Origin: a bacterium
GTDB lineage: Bacteria > Ratteibacteria > UBA8468 > B48-G9 > JAFGKM01
Assembly: GCA_023230585.1 (NCBI GenBank)
Contig: JALNXB010000020.1
Coordinates: 1-32,091 of the forward strand
DNA length: 32,091 nucleotides
Direction of reading: 5' to 3'
Shown here: positions 24,699-32,091 of the stretch, piece after piece
Layout: the number at the start of each line of letters is the position of its first letter
Numbering within the stretch: the stretch's first letter is position 1
The notes under the pieces: model-generated
What the model was told of the DNA's origin: nothing
The model's database searches: none
What the model saw: only the letters and a program-made list of their open reading frames with translations
Program-made: the position numbers and the translations under genes

Positions 24699-24961
24699 TG
24701 TTTTAACGTAAAAAAACATCTTAATAGGAGGTTGGTATAAAATATCATAGCACAATTTTCAAACAATTGCTAAATATGTTGCCAAGGTATCAATTTAAGC
24801 AAGATGTAGCGAGACATTAAGTCAATAGATATATTAAGCATTTTACTGCGTTGGGCCAGTTATTAGTAAATCTATATACACAGATCTCTGGTAAAAAGAG
24901 CCTGCGGAATGAACACCTCGGGGGTACTCGGAACAAGTTTGCTCGTAACTACCGTTTAAAA

Positions 24962-24993
24962 CATAGCCAAGTTTGGCAGAACGTTTGGTTATG
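24962..24993 (+). promoter_or_regulatory. Competing hairpins just upstream of the ribosome-binding site
   Basis: CATAGCCAA (24962-24970) pairs with TTGGTTATG (24985-24993; one G-U). A smaller hairpin GCCAA-GT-TTGGC (24966-24977) competes for the same bases. The AGGAGG Shine-Dalgarno follows at 24996-25001. The 5' part (24963-24982) recurs at 10681-10700. Leader-mediated control is possible but no known riboswitch class was recognised. Confidence 0.4.
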
Positions 24994-25006
24994 CGAGGAG
25001 GTAAAA

Positions 25007-27019
25007 ATGAAAAGGATAGTTCTGGTTGTAATGTTTTTATTTTCAGCTTTACTCATTTACCCATTATTAGCGTATGATTTTTCTGCTGATACGGTAATAA
25101 AAGATAAGAATACCACAGTAAATGGGAAGATATTTGTTAGTGGGGAAAAGACTCGAATGGAAATGCCTGAAATGGCACTTATCTCCAGAGTAGATAAAAG
25201 AGTTGAGTGGAAGCTGGTACCAAAACAGAAAGTATATACAGAGCAACTTATCAGTATCAAAATGGTTGTATCAGAAAAATTTCCTGACGAGGTAGAAAGA
25301 AAGCTGGTTGGTCAAGAGAATATTGATGGTCACATTGCAGACAAGTATTTAATTACATTGAAATCAGATGAAACAACAGAACAGATATATCAATGGATAA
25401 GCAGATCTACTAAGTTTCCTTTAAAAACTGCTAATATGGATGATAGCTGGTCAATAGAATTTAATAATATTAAAAGAGGAAGACAGAACTATAAACTATT
25501 TGAAGTACCAGCCGGTTACACTAAAATTGATTTAAGCGGAAAAAAGGCTTTAACTGTTGATAAAAGTGAAATAAAAAATGGGATAAAGGTTGGATGGGCA
25601 CAGACCAACATTACACCTAAAAAAAAGGTTTATATAGCCGGTCAGTTTCACGCAAGAATTTCTGAAGGAGTAATGGATCCTGTCACGGCTACAGTTCTTG
25701 TTATAGAATCCGATAACAACAAACCAAATAATTATGCAATAATGATAAGTTGTGATCTGGTAGGCGTTTCTAACGAGTTAATAGCTAAAGTTAAAGAAAA
25801 AGTAAGACTGAAAATTCCGGAACTCGACCCTGACTACATATTTTTGGGTGCTACCCATACCCACGCTGCTCCGCTTGTAAAGTTGATATCGTATGGATTG
25901 GATGATTTTCCAGAGGTTAAGGACGTTATGCCACCGACTGAGTATCTTGAATTTGCCTCTGAGCGTATATCTGGCACAGTTGTTGAGGCGTGGAAAAAGA
26001 GAGAGTATTCTGGAATTTCCTATGGAATGGGGCACGCTGTTGTTGGCCGAAATCGGCGACTTAAATATAAAAACGGTAAGAGTAGAATGTATGGAAGAGC
26101 ACATTTAGACACATTCAGTCACGTAGAAGGGTTCGAGGACCATTCTGTATACGCAATGATGACCTATAATACAAATAACAAACTTACCGGTATTGTTATA
26201 AACATTGCCTGCCCTTCTCAGGTTTCTGAAGGAAGTTATAAGATCTCAGCTGATTTTTGGCACGATACTCGCGAGGAGATAAGAAAACGATTTGGCGAGG
26301 ATGTATATATACTTCCTCAGTGTGCTCCCGCAGGAGATATCTCTCCTCGTGTATTGATAGGGAATAGAGCTGAAAGCAGAATGCGTAGATTAAAAGGAAG
26401 ATCTATACGTTTAGAAATAGCAGAACGGATTACAAATGCAATAGATGATATAGTTCCATTTGCAGAAAAGGAGATTGAATGGCAACCGGAGTTTCAACAC
26501 AGGCAAGAGATTATAGAGCTGCCGCGAAGATTGATCGCAGAAGAATCTATGGCAAGAAACACCAGAGAAATAAATGCAAGAAAGAAAGCTTATTCAAAAC
26601 TTCTGGAAGAGTATAAGAGTAATCCTGAAATGAGGAAAAAAACAAGGTGGTACAGTAAATTAAGTTCAACATATAGATTAGTTAAACGAGGAGAAACACT
26701 TCAGAGGAGATTTGAACTTCAAAAGACATCCCCTAACCTTCCCACATTGGTTCATATTATACGTATTGGTGACACAGTTTTTGCTACAAACCCTTTTGAA
26801 TTATATCTTGATTTTGGTATACAGATACAGGAGTGGAGCAAAGCTACACAGACATTTTTGATACAGAAAGCAGGGTGCGACGGAACATACCTGCCTACCC
26901 AGAGATCTGTTGAAGGAGGTGGGTACGGTTCTGTCCCGGCAAGTACTGATATTGGACCTGAAGGGGGAGATATACTTGTAAACTGGACAGTTTCGGCAAT
27001 TAATGAAATGTTTAAGTAG
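25007..27019 (+). CDS. Secreted DUF4412-like/neutral ceramidase-like fusion protein (670 aa)
   Basis: Two modules follow a signal peptide (1-22, MKRIVLVVMFLFSALLIYPL). Residues about 23-160 resemble the DUF4412/LolA-like sandwich (FSADTVIKDKNTTVNGKIFV, EKTRMEMPEMA, YQWISRSTKFPLK). Residues about 185-670 match the N-terminal domain of neutral/alkaline ceramidase-like proteins (KVGWAQTNITPKKKVYIAGQ, LGATHTHAAPLV, EGGGYGSVP, GPEGGDILV). One His-rich zinc site segment is present (THTHAAP). The second His of true ceramidases is replaced in NIACPSQVSEGSYKISADFW, so lipid amidase activity is doubtful. The AGGAGG 5 nt before ATG 25007 fixes the start; the frame itself is open from 24851. It is transcribed away from the pseudopilins. 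Confidence 0.82.
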   Translation: MKRIVLVVMFLFSALLIYPLLAYDFSADTVIKDKNTTVNGKIFVSGEKTRMEMPEMALISRVDKRVEWKLVPKQKVYTEQLISIKMVVSEKFPDEVERKLVGQENIDGHIADKYLITLKSDETTEQIYQWISRSTKFPLKTANMDDSWSIEFNNIKRGRQNYKLFEVPAGYTKIDLSGKKALTVDKSEIKNGIKVGWAQTNITPKKKVYIAGQFHARISEGVMDPVTATVLVIESDNNKPNNYAIMISCDLVGVSNELIAKVKEKVRLKIPELDPDYIFLGATHTHAAPLVKLISYGLDDFPEVKDVMPPTEYLEFASERISGTVVEAWKKREYSGISYGMGHAVVGRNRRLKYKNGKSRMYGRAHLDTFSHVEGFEDHSVYAMMTYNTNNKLTGIVINIACPSQVSEGSYKISADFWHDTREEIRKRFGEDVYILPQCAPAGDISPRVLIGNRAESRMRRLKGRSIRLEIAERITNAIDDIVPFAEKEIEWQPEFQHRQEIIELPRRLIAEESMARNTREINARKKAYSKLLEEYKSNPEMRKKTRWYSKLSSTYRLVKRGETLQRRFELQKTSPNLPTLVHIIRIGDTVFATNPFELYLDFGIQIQEWSKATQTFLIQKAGCDGTYLPTQRSVEGGGYGSVPASTDIGPEGGDILVNWTVSAINEMFK

Positions 27020-27134
27020 TTGTGCACCGTTTTAAAGTTTGAGTTTATTTATGTTAATTATTTCACAATTTAGGTTGTGTCAAGAAATAGATGAAAAAGA
27101 TGAAAGAAGGTTTTGTTATTGCCTCTCCTCCTTC

Positions 27135-27154
27135 AAAAAACTTGTCGGGACAAG
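27135..27154 (-). terminator. Intrinsic terminator of the dppA-queE-queC-serA operon
   Basis: On the minus strand CTTGT-CCCG-ACAAG (27141-27154, with an extra palindromic pair) is followed by six T (27135-27140). It lies about 80 nt after the serA stop. No T-run follows on the plus strand, so it probably does not serve the convergent ceramidase-like gene. Confidence 0.55.
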
Positions 27155-27233
27155 ACCTAATGACTAAGACGAAGGTCTGACCTCCGCAAAATACTCCGTG
27201 GTATAATCTTCATCACTTGCAATGACAATCTTT

Positions 27234-28814
27234 TCACAATTCAACCAGAACAGCTTTTGTAATAATAGGGTTCTCTTTTATCTTTAATAAAACTTCTTTA
27301 GAAATTGTGTTATCAATATTTAAAACTATTAACGCTTGCCCGCCTGCTGCTTCTCTGCCTACGGTCATATTAGCTATATTTACTCCAACTTCAGTTAATA
27401 CAGAAGATATATGAGATACAACTCCCGGTTTATCAACATTCATACAGAAAAGAAGGTGACCTGACGGATAAACATCAACACGGTACCCGTTGATTTTGAC
27501 TATACGTAGGTCGTTCTTTCCTAACAAGGTTCCTGATACAGAACTTTTTGTGTTTGGGGTTGTAATTTCTGCGGTGATAAGGTTGGGGAAATCTTCTTGA
27601 TAGTTACTATGTTTTTCTACTACTTTTATACCTCTCTCTTTGGCTACAAGCATAGCGTTAACATAATTAACAGTACTGGGGATAATACAGGCAAGAAACC
27701 CTTTCAAGAAAGATAAAGTGAGTATCTGAGTTTGGTTGTTAGTTAAATCTCCTGTATAGGTAATCTCTATCTTTTCTATACTCTCTTCTGTTAGTTGTCC
27801 TTGAAAACTCCCCATCTTTTCAGATATTGTTATATAAGGTTGCATTGTAGCAAGAATAGATGAGTCTATAGTAGGGCAATTGATAGAGTTGTCAATAACT
27901 TCGTTTAGAAGAGCATTTTTAAATTGTTTTGCCATTTGTAGTGAAACATTTACTTGAGCTTCCTGAGTGGATGCCCCCAGATGAGGGGTAATTATTACTT
28001 CTGAGAGTTTTAATAAAGGGCTGTTGAGTGGGGGTTCTTTTTCAAAAACATCTAAACCGCAACCAATAACCTTCTTTTCTTTGATAGCATTAAAGAGAGC
28101 CTCCTCATCAATTATACCACCGCGGGCACAGTTGACTATCCTAACCCCAGTTTTCATTTTTTTAAAGGCTTCTTCATTAAGCAAATGATAACTCTCTTTT
28201 GTTAGTGCCAGATGTAAGGTTATATAATCAGCTTTTTGAAGCAACTCCTCAAATGATATTAGTTTTATATTTAAGGTCTTCTCTTTGTCACGTGAAACGA
28301 AAGGATCAAAAGCTACCACCTCCATACCAAACGACATAGCTCTTTTTGCTACTTGTGTACCTATTCTGCCTAACCCTATGATTCCAAGCGTTTTTTTGTA
28401 TAGTTCGCTTCCGTTAAATTTAGATTTTTCCCATTTACCTTCTTTTGTAGAATGTACTGCTTGGTAGAAGTTTCTTGATAATGCCATTATAAAAAGGATG
28501 GCAAGTTCTGCGGTAGAAATGGTGTTTGCGTTAGGGGCGTTCATTACCATAACACCCTGTCTTGTTGCTGTTTCAACATCAATATTATCAACACCTACCC
28601 CTGCTCTACCTATTATTTTAAGTTTGTTACCGGCTTTTATTATTTTTTCATTAACTTTTGTTTTACTTCTAACTATTAGCCCATCAAAGTTGGTTATCTC
28701 TTTCATAAGTTCAGCATCTGTAAGGTTGAAGTTTAAGACAACTTCAAAACCTGCTTCTTTTAACAGGTTAACTGCTTCTTGAGCAAAAGGTTCTGTAATC
28801 AAGATTTTTTTCAT
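27234..28814 (-). CDS. serA: D-3-phosphoglycerate dehydrogenase, long form with ACT domain (526 aa)
   Basis: Oxidises 3-phosphoglycerate to 3-phosphohydroxypyruvate, the first step of serine biosynthesis, with NAD. The substrate domain (1-95) contains DGLIVRSKTKVN. The nucleotide domain contains LGIIGLGRIGTQVAKRAMSF and the catalytic Arg/Glu/His regions (NCARGGIIDEEAL, DVFEKEPP, TPHLGASTQEAQ). An intervening ASB domain (about 320-440) and a C-terminal ACT domain (NVDKPGVVSHISSVLTEVGV) make it the type I, possibly serine-regulated, form. ATG 28814 with AGGAGA upstream is preferred to a TTG at 28835. It is 25 nt downstream of queC and is the last gene of its operon. Confidence 0.96.
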   Translation of the reverse strand: MKKILITEPFAQEAVNLLKEAGFEVVLNFNLTDAELMKEITNFDGLIVRSKTKVNEKIIKAGNKLKIIGRAGVGVDNIDVETATRQGVMVMNAPNANTISTAELAILFIMALSRNFYQAVHSTKEGKWEKSKFNGSELYKKTLGIIGLGRIGTQVAKRAMSFGMEVVAFDPFVSRDKEKTLNIKLISFEELLQKADYITLHLALTKESYHLLNEEAFKKMKTGVRIVNCARGGIIDEEALFNAIKEKKVIGCGLDVFEKEPPLNSPLLKLSEVIITPHLGASTQEAQVNVSLQMAKQFKNALLNEVIDNSINCPTIDSSILATMQPYITISEKMGSFQGQLTEESIEKIEITYTGDLTNNQTQILTLSFLKGFLACIIPSTVNYVNAMLVAKERGIKVVEKHSNYQEDFPNLITAEITTPNTKSSVSGTLLGKNDLRIVKINGYRVDVYPSGHLLFCMNVDKPGVVSHISSVLTEVGVNIANMTVGREAAGGQALIVLNIDNTISKEVLLKIKENPIITKAVLVEL

Positions 28815-28839
28815 GCACTTATCTCCTAATTTCAAATTG

Positions 28840-29505
28840 TTATTTATTTTTTATAGCTAAATCTTTAATATTGGCTTCTTTAAATCCTTTTTCTCTGAGT
28901 ATGCAACTTGGGCATATCCCACAAGGTTTTTCATTATTTCTATAACACGACCAGGTGATACTAAAATCAACTTTTAGTTTGTCTCCTTCTTTTATTATTT
29001 CAGATTTTGATAAATTTATTAAAGGAGCATTAAGTTTTATATGTCTACCTTCGCAGGTTTTTTTTGTTGCAACATTTAAAAGTGATTGAAATTTTTTTAT
29101 ATATTCTGGCTTACAATCTGGGTACCCAGAAAAATCTACTGAGTTGATACCAAGATATATCTCCTCAGCATCGATAGTTTCAGCAAAAGCTATAGCAAGA
29201 CTTATAAATATAGTGTTTCTTGCAGGAACATAGGTAGCGGGAATTTCAGATAACGGATATGTGTTTGCTATCTGTATTTTTTTATTGGTTAAAGCTGAAT
29301 CAACCCAAGAAAGATCTATATCAAGAATAAGGTGTTCTTCTGCTTGGAGTTTAGCAGATATTTTTTTAGCACAAGATATTTCCCTATTATTCTTCTGCCC
29401 ATACCTTAACGTTAACGCAAAAATACTGTACCCATTATGTTTTGCAATTGTTGCCGCAACATAACTATCTAACCCGCCCGATATGAGACAAACCGCTTTT
29501 TTCAT
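28840..29505 (-). CDS. queC: 7-cyano-7-deazaguanine synthase (221 aa)
   Basis: Converts 7-carboxy-7-deazaguanine to preQ0 with ATP and ammonia on the way to queuosine in tRNA. The PP-loop SGGLDS (9-14) binds ATP. The C-terminal zinc knuckle is SCYRN...KPCGICPSCILR with four cysteines. GINSVDFSGYPDCKPEY is a further family signature. The gene overlaps queE by 4 nt (ATGA), so coupled translation with the preceding pathway step is likely. queD and folE are not in this window. Length is normal. Confidence 0.96.
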   Translation of the reverse strand: MKKAVCLISGGLDSYVAATIAKHNGYSIFALTLRYGQKNNREISCAKKISAKLQAEEHLILDIDLSWVDSALTNKKIQIANTYPLSEIPATYVPARNTIFISLAIAFAETIDAEEIYLGINSVDFSGYPDCKPEYIKKFQSLLNVATKKTCEGRHIKLNAPLINLSKSEIIKEGDKLKVDFSITWSCYRNNEKPCGICPSCILREKGFKEANIKDLAIKNK

Positions 29506-30104
29506 CTTATATTGGATATTTTATGGTTTTGAAATTTTAAATACCAGTTTAATTGAGGTTCTTTTTTTAGTTTATTAACTATACTGTTGATTATCAAAGG
29601 GTTGTTATCTACTGGTTGTAAAATTACAGGTTGTTCTATCTGTTTATCTATAAAATCCCATTCTTTAATATCTGTTATAACATACTTAAACTCAGACGCC
29701 CTTTTAAGAAACCTTGTATCATACCCTTTGGGGAAAAGGCTTAATCCTTCCTTTTTTGGGCTTACTGTAAGCCAGTCAAGGGGTAGGTCTTGCCATTTGG
29801 TTCCATTGGTTTCTGCCGTAAGCCAATACCCTTTCTCTTTTAGGTGTTTAACTATAGGTGATAGGTCTTGAAGAAACGGCTCTCCCCCTGTGATACATAC
29901 TCTTTTACATAAAAACTTTTCTATCATATCAACTACTTTTGAAACATCCAAATCTACACCTTTTTCAAAAGAATATTTTGTATCGCAAAAGGAACACCTA
30001 AGGTTACATCCGCTCATTCTAACAAAGACCATGGGTAGACCTTGCAAAAAACCTTCTCCTTGCAAAGAATAAAAAATTTCACATATATTGTATATAAAAG
30101 CCAT
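29502..30104 (-). CDS. queE: 7-carboxy-7-deazaguanine synthase, radical SAM (200 aa)
   Basis: A radical SAM enzyme that contracts 6-carboxytetrahydropterin to 7-carboxy-7-deazaguanine. YSLQGEGFLQGLPMVFVRMSG leads to the cluster motif CNLRCSFC (CxxxCxxC) and then to CITGGEPFLQ, the SAM-binding GGEP element. The C-terminal half is short, as in compact QueE proteins. No convincing Shine-Dalgarno is seen before ATG 30104, and translation may depend on the dppA upstream 28 nt away. Confidence 0.95.
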   Translation of the reverse strand: MAFIYNICEIFYSLQGEGFLQGLPMVFVRMSGCNLRCSFCDTKYSFEKGVDLDVSKVVDMIEKFLCKRVCITGGEPFLQDLSPIVKHLKEKGYWLTAETNGTKWQDLPLDWLTVSPKKEGLSLFPKGYDTRFLKRASEFKYVITDIKEWDFIDKQIEQPVILQPVDNNPLIINSIVNKLKKEPQLNWYLKFQNHKISNIR

Positions 30105-30132
30105 TTGATTGGTTGTAAAAGTACCTTTGTTT

Positions 30133-30903
30133 TTAAGGTTTGCTTCCTGAATAAATATCTTTTATATCTCTAACTTCACCGTTGAACTCTTCAAAGTAAG
30201 GGTTATCGGGGGTGGCTTTTGTGCCAGAAACAAGATTTCTTATCCGTATTTTCATAGGTAGTGCCACTTTTAAAGGCTTCATCTGAGGAAGCATTTCTAT
30301 CGATTTTATAGCGCCTTCAACAAGAAGTTTCTTTGTATCAGCCATAGATAGCAGAATTGCGGCTTCCCTGTTAAGCCCTTTTTTTACGGCAACAGTTGGG
30401 ATGTTTTCTCCAAAAGTTAAACGTGCCTCCCTACAAGTGGCTTCATCGCCTGTTACAAGAATAACAGGTACACCATAATGTCCTGCAACTGCCGCACTCT
30501 GAAACATTTCGCCTCTCTCTATATCATCATAAAAATATTTACATTCTGCTTCAGAACTTTGTGTATGGTGCAACACCCCGTCGGGAGTACCGTTCATAGC
30601 GTGGTACCCAAGCATAATATATCCATCAAAAGATTCATCTAAAACTCTCGGTCTTGGTTTTCCAGTAATATAATGCACCCCTGCAACCATCAATTCAGGT
30701 AGAAAATTGTTCCCACCTCCATGCCCGTCGGAGACATAGATTTCTTTTACTCCGGCTTGTATTAATCCTTCAGCAACTGCTGCTATATCATGCATAAGAA
30801 ATTTTACAGCTTGATGAAACTCTTCAGTCCCTCTTTCTCTTGTCTGTTTAAATCTCCATACTCCTGTTACTCCTTCAAGGTCAGTTGATATAAAGATTCT
30901 CAT
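30133..30903 (-). CDS. M55 family D-aminopeptidase (DppA-like, 256 aa)
   Basis: A zinc-dependent self-compartmentalising aminopeptidase for D-amino-acid-containing peptides, in peptidoglycan peptide recycling or similar. The metal motif D8-x-E10 (STDLEGVTGV) is followed by histidines in VSDGHGGGNN and GYHAMNG and the HHTQSSEA segment. VTGDEATCREA is another family block. It is a little shorter than B. subtilis DppA, and the C-terminus ends in a polar tail. A clear AAGGAG precedes ATG 30903. It heads the operon with queE, queC and serA. A link between its substrate and these pathways is not evident. Confidence 0.9.
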   Translation of the reverse strand: MRIFISTDLEGVTGVWRFKQTRERGTEEFHQAVKFLMHDIAAVAEGLIQAGVKEIYVSDGHGGGNNFLPELMVAGVHYITGKPRPRVLDESFDGYIMLGYHAMNGTPDGVLHHTQSSEAECKYFYDDIERGEMFQSAAVAGHYGVPVILVTGDEATCREARLTFGENIPTVAVKKGLNREAAILLSMADTKKLLVEGAIKSIEMLPQMKPLKVALPMKIRIRNLVSGTKATPDNPYFEEFNGEVRDIKDIYSGSKP

Positions 30904-31096
30904 TTTTTCTCCTTTTTTTTATCCACCATTTTTGTCATTATGGACTTGTTACAGTATCCTTGCCTTGTCGCCGTTTTGTGGCGTTGCGAGGAATGCCTCT
31001 AATGACGTGGCAACCCTCGCCAAGCAAACTACAAAAGACGGAGTGGGGGGTTGCCTTCTCTCTGCCCATTTTGTCGTCCGAACGCATCAATTTGTT

Positions 31097-31117
31097 ATCC
31101 TGAACTTGTTTCAGGAT
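31097..31117. repeat. REP-like palindrome 1
   Basis: ATCCTGAA (31097-31104) and TTCAGGAT (31110-31117) pair around CTTGT. It resembles the 'cctgaacttgtttcaggatct' palindromes scattered in the intergenic DNA of many bacteria. Confidence 0.65.
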
Positions 31118-31162
31118 CTCTAACCTAACCCACGCTGGTAATAGATACAGCGTAAAAACGAG

Positions 31163-31183
31163 ATTCCGGATCAAGTCCGGAAT
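31163..31183. repeat. REP-like palindrome 2
   Basis: ATTCCGGA (31163-31170) and TCCGGAAT (31176-31183) pair around TCAAG. Similar 'attccggatcaagtccggaatgac' units occur as dispersed palindromic repeats. Confidence 0.65.
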
Positions 31184-31200
31184 GACATACAGGGGGGTGG

Positions 31201-31286
31201 CATCCCATTAAACTCTTTGCAGACCCTCCACCTACGCTACAATGCAAGCTTCGGCGGACAAGCCTCATCCCATTAAACTCTTTGCA
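31201..31286. repeat. 21-bp direct repeat pair
   Basis: CATCCCATTAAACTCTTTGC and the following A occur identically at 31201-31221 and 31266-31286, with a start-to-start distance of 65 bp. The separating sequence (44 bp) is not repeated. Confidence 0.8.
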
Positions 31287-31400
31287 AATCCCTGAGGGCT
31301 CTCTATCCCAAGAACCTCCAGGGGTAGAGGGCAAAAGAAGGTGCATTCCTTTTCCGCCTACGGCGAGATTGCCACGCCAAAAAACGGCTCGCAAAGACGG

Positions 31401-31665
31401 AATGGGGGGGCTGTTAACAAAAGGTCAAGCCTTTTGTTCCCCTACTCTGAGCCTGTTGAACCCTTCGGAGATGCTTTATATGCAGAAGGGTAAGTTCTTA
31501 GAGTGCCCGATTGTGGCGTAGAAGGTGTCTGCGCCGTAGTACCAGAGTGAGTAAACACCCCATACTCCTTTCTTTTATGCTTTTAACCTTGCCTTTATAT
31601 TTTCTTTCGTTAAAAAAGTATGTGTCTATGAACGAATTACGAGGTGCTACTACACCTCAAGCAAG
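31401..31665. repeat. Tandem repeat, unit 1 (diverged left edge)
   Basis: First copy of the 262-bp unit. The left border merges with REP-like sequence (AATGGGGGGGC in place of AATCGGGC), so its outer stem is disrupted. The inner stems are present: AACAAAAGG/CCTTTTGTT, ACTCTGAG/CTTAGAGT (one G-U), and ACCCTTC/GAAGGGT. The unit ends with the hairpin GAGGTG-CTACTA-CACCTC (31641-31658). Confidence 0.85.
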
Positions 31666-31928
31666 AATCGGGCTGTTAACAAAAGGTTTAAGCCTTTTGT
31701 TCCCCTACTCTGAGCCTGTTGAACCCTTCGGAGATGCTTTATATGCAGAAGGGTAAGTTCTCAGAGTGCCCGATTGTGGCGTAGAAGGTGTATGCACCGT
31801 AGTACCAGAGAGAATAGACACCACATACGCCTTTCTTTTATGTATTTATCCTTGCCTTTATATTTTCTTTCGTTAAAAAAGTATGTGTCTATGAACGAAT
31901 TACGAGGTGCTACTACACCTCAAGTAAG
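31666..31928. repeat. Tandem repeat, unit 2 (complete)
   Basis: A complete 263-bp copy. It contains outer stem AATCGGGC (31666-31673) with GCCCGATT (31768-31775), hairpin AACAAAAGG (31678-31686) with CCTTTTGTT (31693-31701), and stem ACTCTGAG (31707-31714) with CTCAGAGT (31760-31767), which encloses ACCCTTC (31723-31729) with GAAGGGT (31748-31754). Together these form a compact three-way junction. A further hairpin GGTGTATG/CATACGCC follows, then GAGGTG/CACCTC near its end. Confidence 0.88.
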
Positions 31929-32091
31929 AATCGGGCTGTTAACAAAAGGTTCAAGCCTTTTGTTCCCCTACTCTGAGCCTGTTAAACCCTTCGGAGATGC
32001 TTGCTATGCAGAAGGGTGAGTTCTCAGAGTGCCCGATTGTTAAGTAGAAGGTGTATGCGCCGTAGTACCAGAGTGAGTAGACACCACATAC
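31929..32091. repeat. Tandem repeat, unit 3 (cut by the window edge)
   Basis: Partial third copy; the array probably continues beyond the window. All four stems of the three-way junction are preserved. Differences from unit 2 fall mainly in loops and linkers (for example GCTTTATATGC becomes GCTTGCTATGC). Confidence 0.85.

Larger units (their letters stand above)
24616..25006. other. 391-bp divergent spacer: promoter and long leader
   Basis: No gene. On the plus strand it contains a promoter (24671-24698), an approximately 300-nt untranslated leader and several hairpin-forming segments. On the minus strand it must hold the promoter of the long pseudopilin operon, but no good -10/-35 pair was found there. 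An ATG-less extension of the downstream frame to 24851 has no ribosome-binding site. Confidence 0.55.
30904..32091. other. Repeat-dense region without genes (1.19 kb to the window end)
   Basis: No credible coding sequence. Short open frames here overlap repeat units, start with TTG or lie inside palindromes, and the reading frame is not kept between copies (spacing 262 and 263 bp). The left half (30950-31400) is a mosaic of REP-like palindromes and short direct repeats, more G+C-rich than the flanking genes. The right half (31401-32091) is a tandem repeat described separately. Confidence 0.75.

Noticed and set aside
24851..25006. N-terminal extension of the ceramidase-like protein by 52 residues
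   Set aside because: No ribosome-binding site at 24851, the segment is hydrophilic and would bury the signal peptide, while ATG 25007 has a perfect AGGAGG.
31201..31286. CRISPR array
   Set aside because: Only two 21-bp copies are present, with one intervening segment, and no cas genes are in the window.
31511..32019. Two similar 81-residue open frames (MWRRRC...) in the tandem repeat
   Set aside because: They start with TTG, have no Shine-Dalgarno, and the 262/263-bp spacing does not preserve frame; the similarity comes from the DNA repeat itself.

Overview
The window is AT-rich chromosomal DNA from a diderm (Gram-negative type) bacterium. It encodes secreted signal-peptide proteins, minor pseudopilins of a type II secretion-like machine, SurA/PpiC-type periplasmic folding factors and a full set of housekeeping genes. 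The two PIG-L deacetylases, the LamG/beta-helix giant and the 'ACPSQ' subtype of ceramidase-like protein are typical of uncultured Omnitrophota/PVC-type lineages. That placement is an inference from gene content, not a phylogenetic result.

Layout. (1) Positions 1-1052 (+): a decayed restriction-modification module, with a frame-broken upstream gene remnant and a DpnII-type beta-class methyltransferase interrupted by one in-frame TAA. (2) 1200-3080 (-): an M24 peptidase followed by a PIG-L deacetylase, with a small membrane protein reading divergently at 3171. (3) 3667-11535 (-): tRNA-Gly(CCC), a putative alpha/alpha-barrel glycosidase, a 1.4-kaa secreted LamG-TPR-beta-helix-CBM9-like protein and a second PIG-L deacetylase. 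This looks like a saccharide-processing locus. The beta-helix gene and the PIG-L gene each carry the same 45-bp element at nearly the same distance (67 and 68 nt) before their start codons. (4) 11756-24615 (-): a compact run of ten genes, pseudopilins H-I-J-K, ppiC, surA-like, pdxA, rsmA, guaB3, dnaE and mtnA (eleven reading frames counting both PPIases), ending in tRNA-Val(CAC). Junctions are overlapping or only a few nt, so it is probably one operon with the tRNA at its 3' end. surA-pdxA-rsmA is the same order as in E. coli. (5) 24671-27019 (+): a consensus promoter, an approximately 300-nt leader with competing hairpins, and a secreted DUF4412-like/ceramidase-like fusion. (6) 27135-30903 (-): dppA-queE-queC-serA closing with an intrinsic terminator. 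(7) 30904-32091: a gene-free, repeat-dense tail with REP-like palindromes and a 262/263-bp tandem repeat whose units can each fold into a three-way junction.

The most unusual signals are the structured tandem repeat at the right edge, the duplicated 45-bp upstream element linking the PIG-L and beta-helix genes, the long structured leader before the ceramidase-like gene, a GspK homologue with an inserted lamin-tail-like domain, and a pseudopilin lacking the normally required Glu5. Start codons were chosen from Shine-Dalgarno spacing. Several genes (three pseudopilins in a row) seem to start with TTG.
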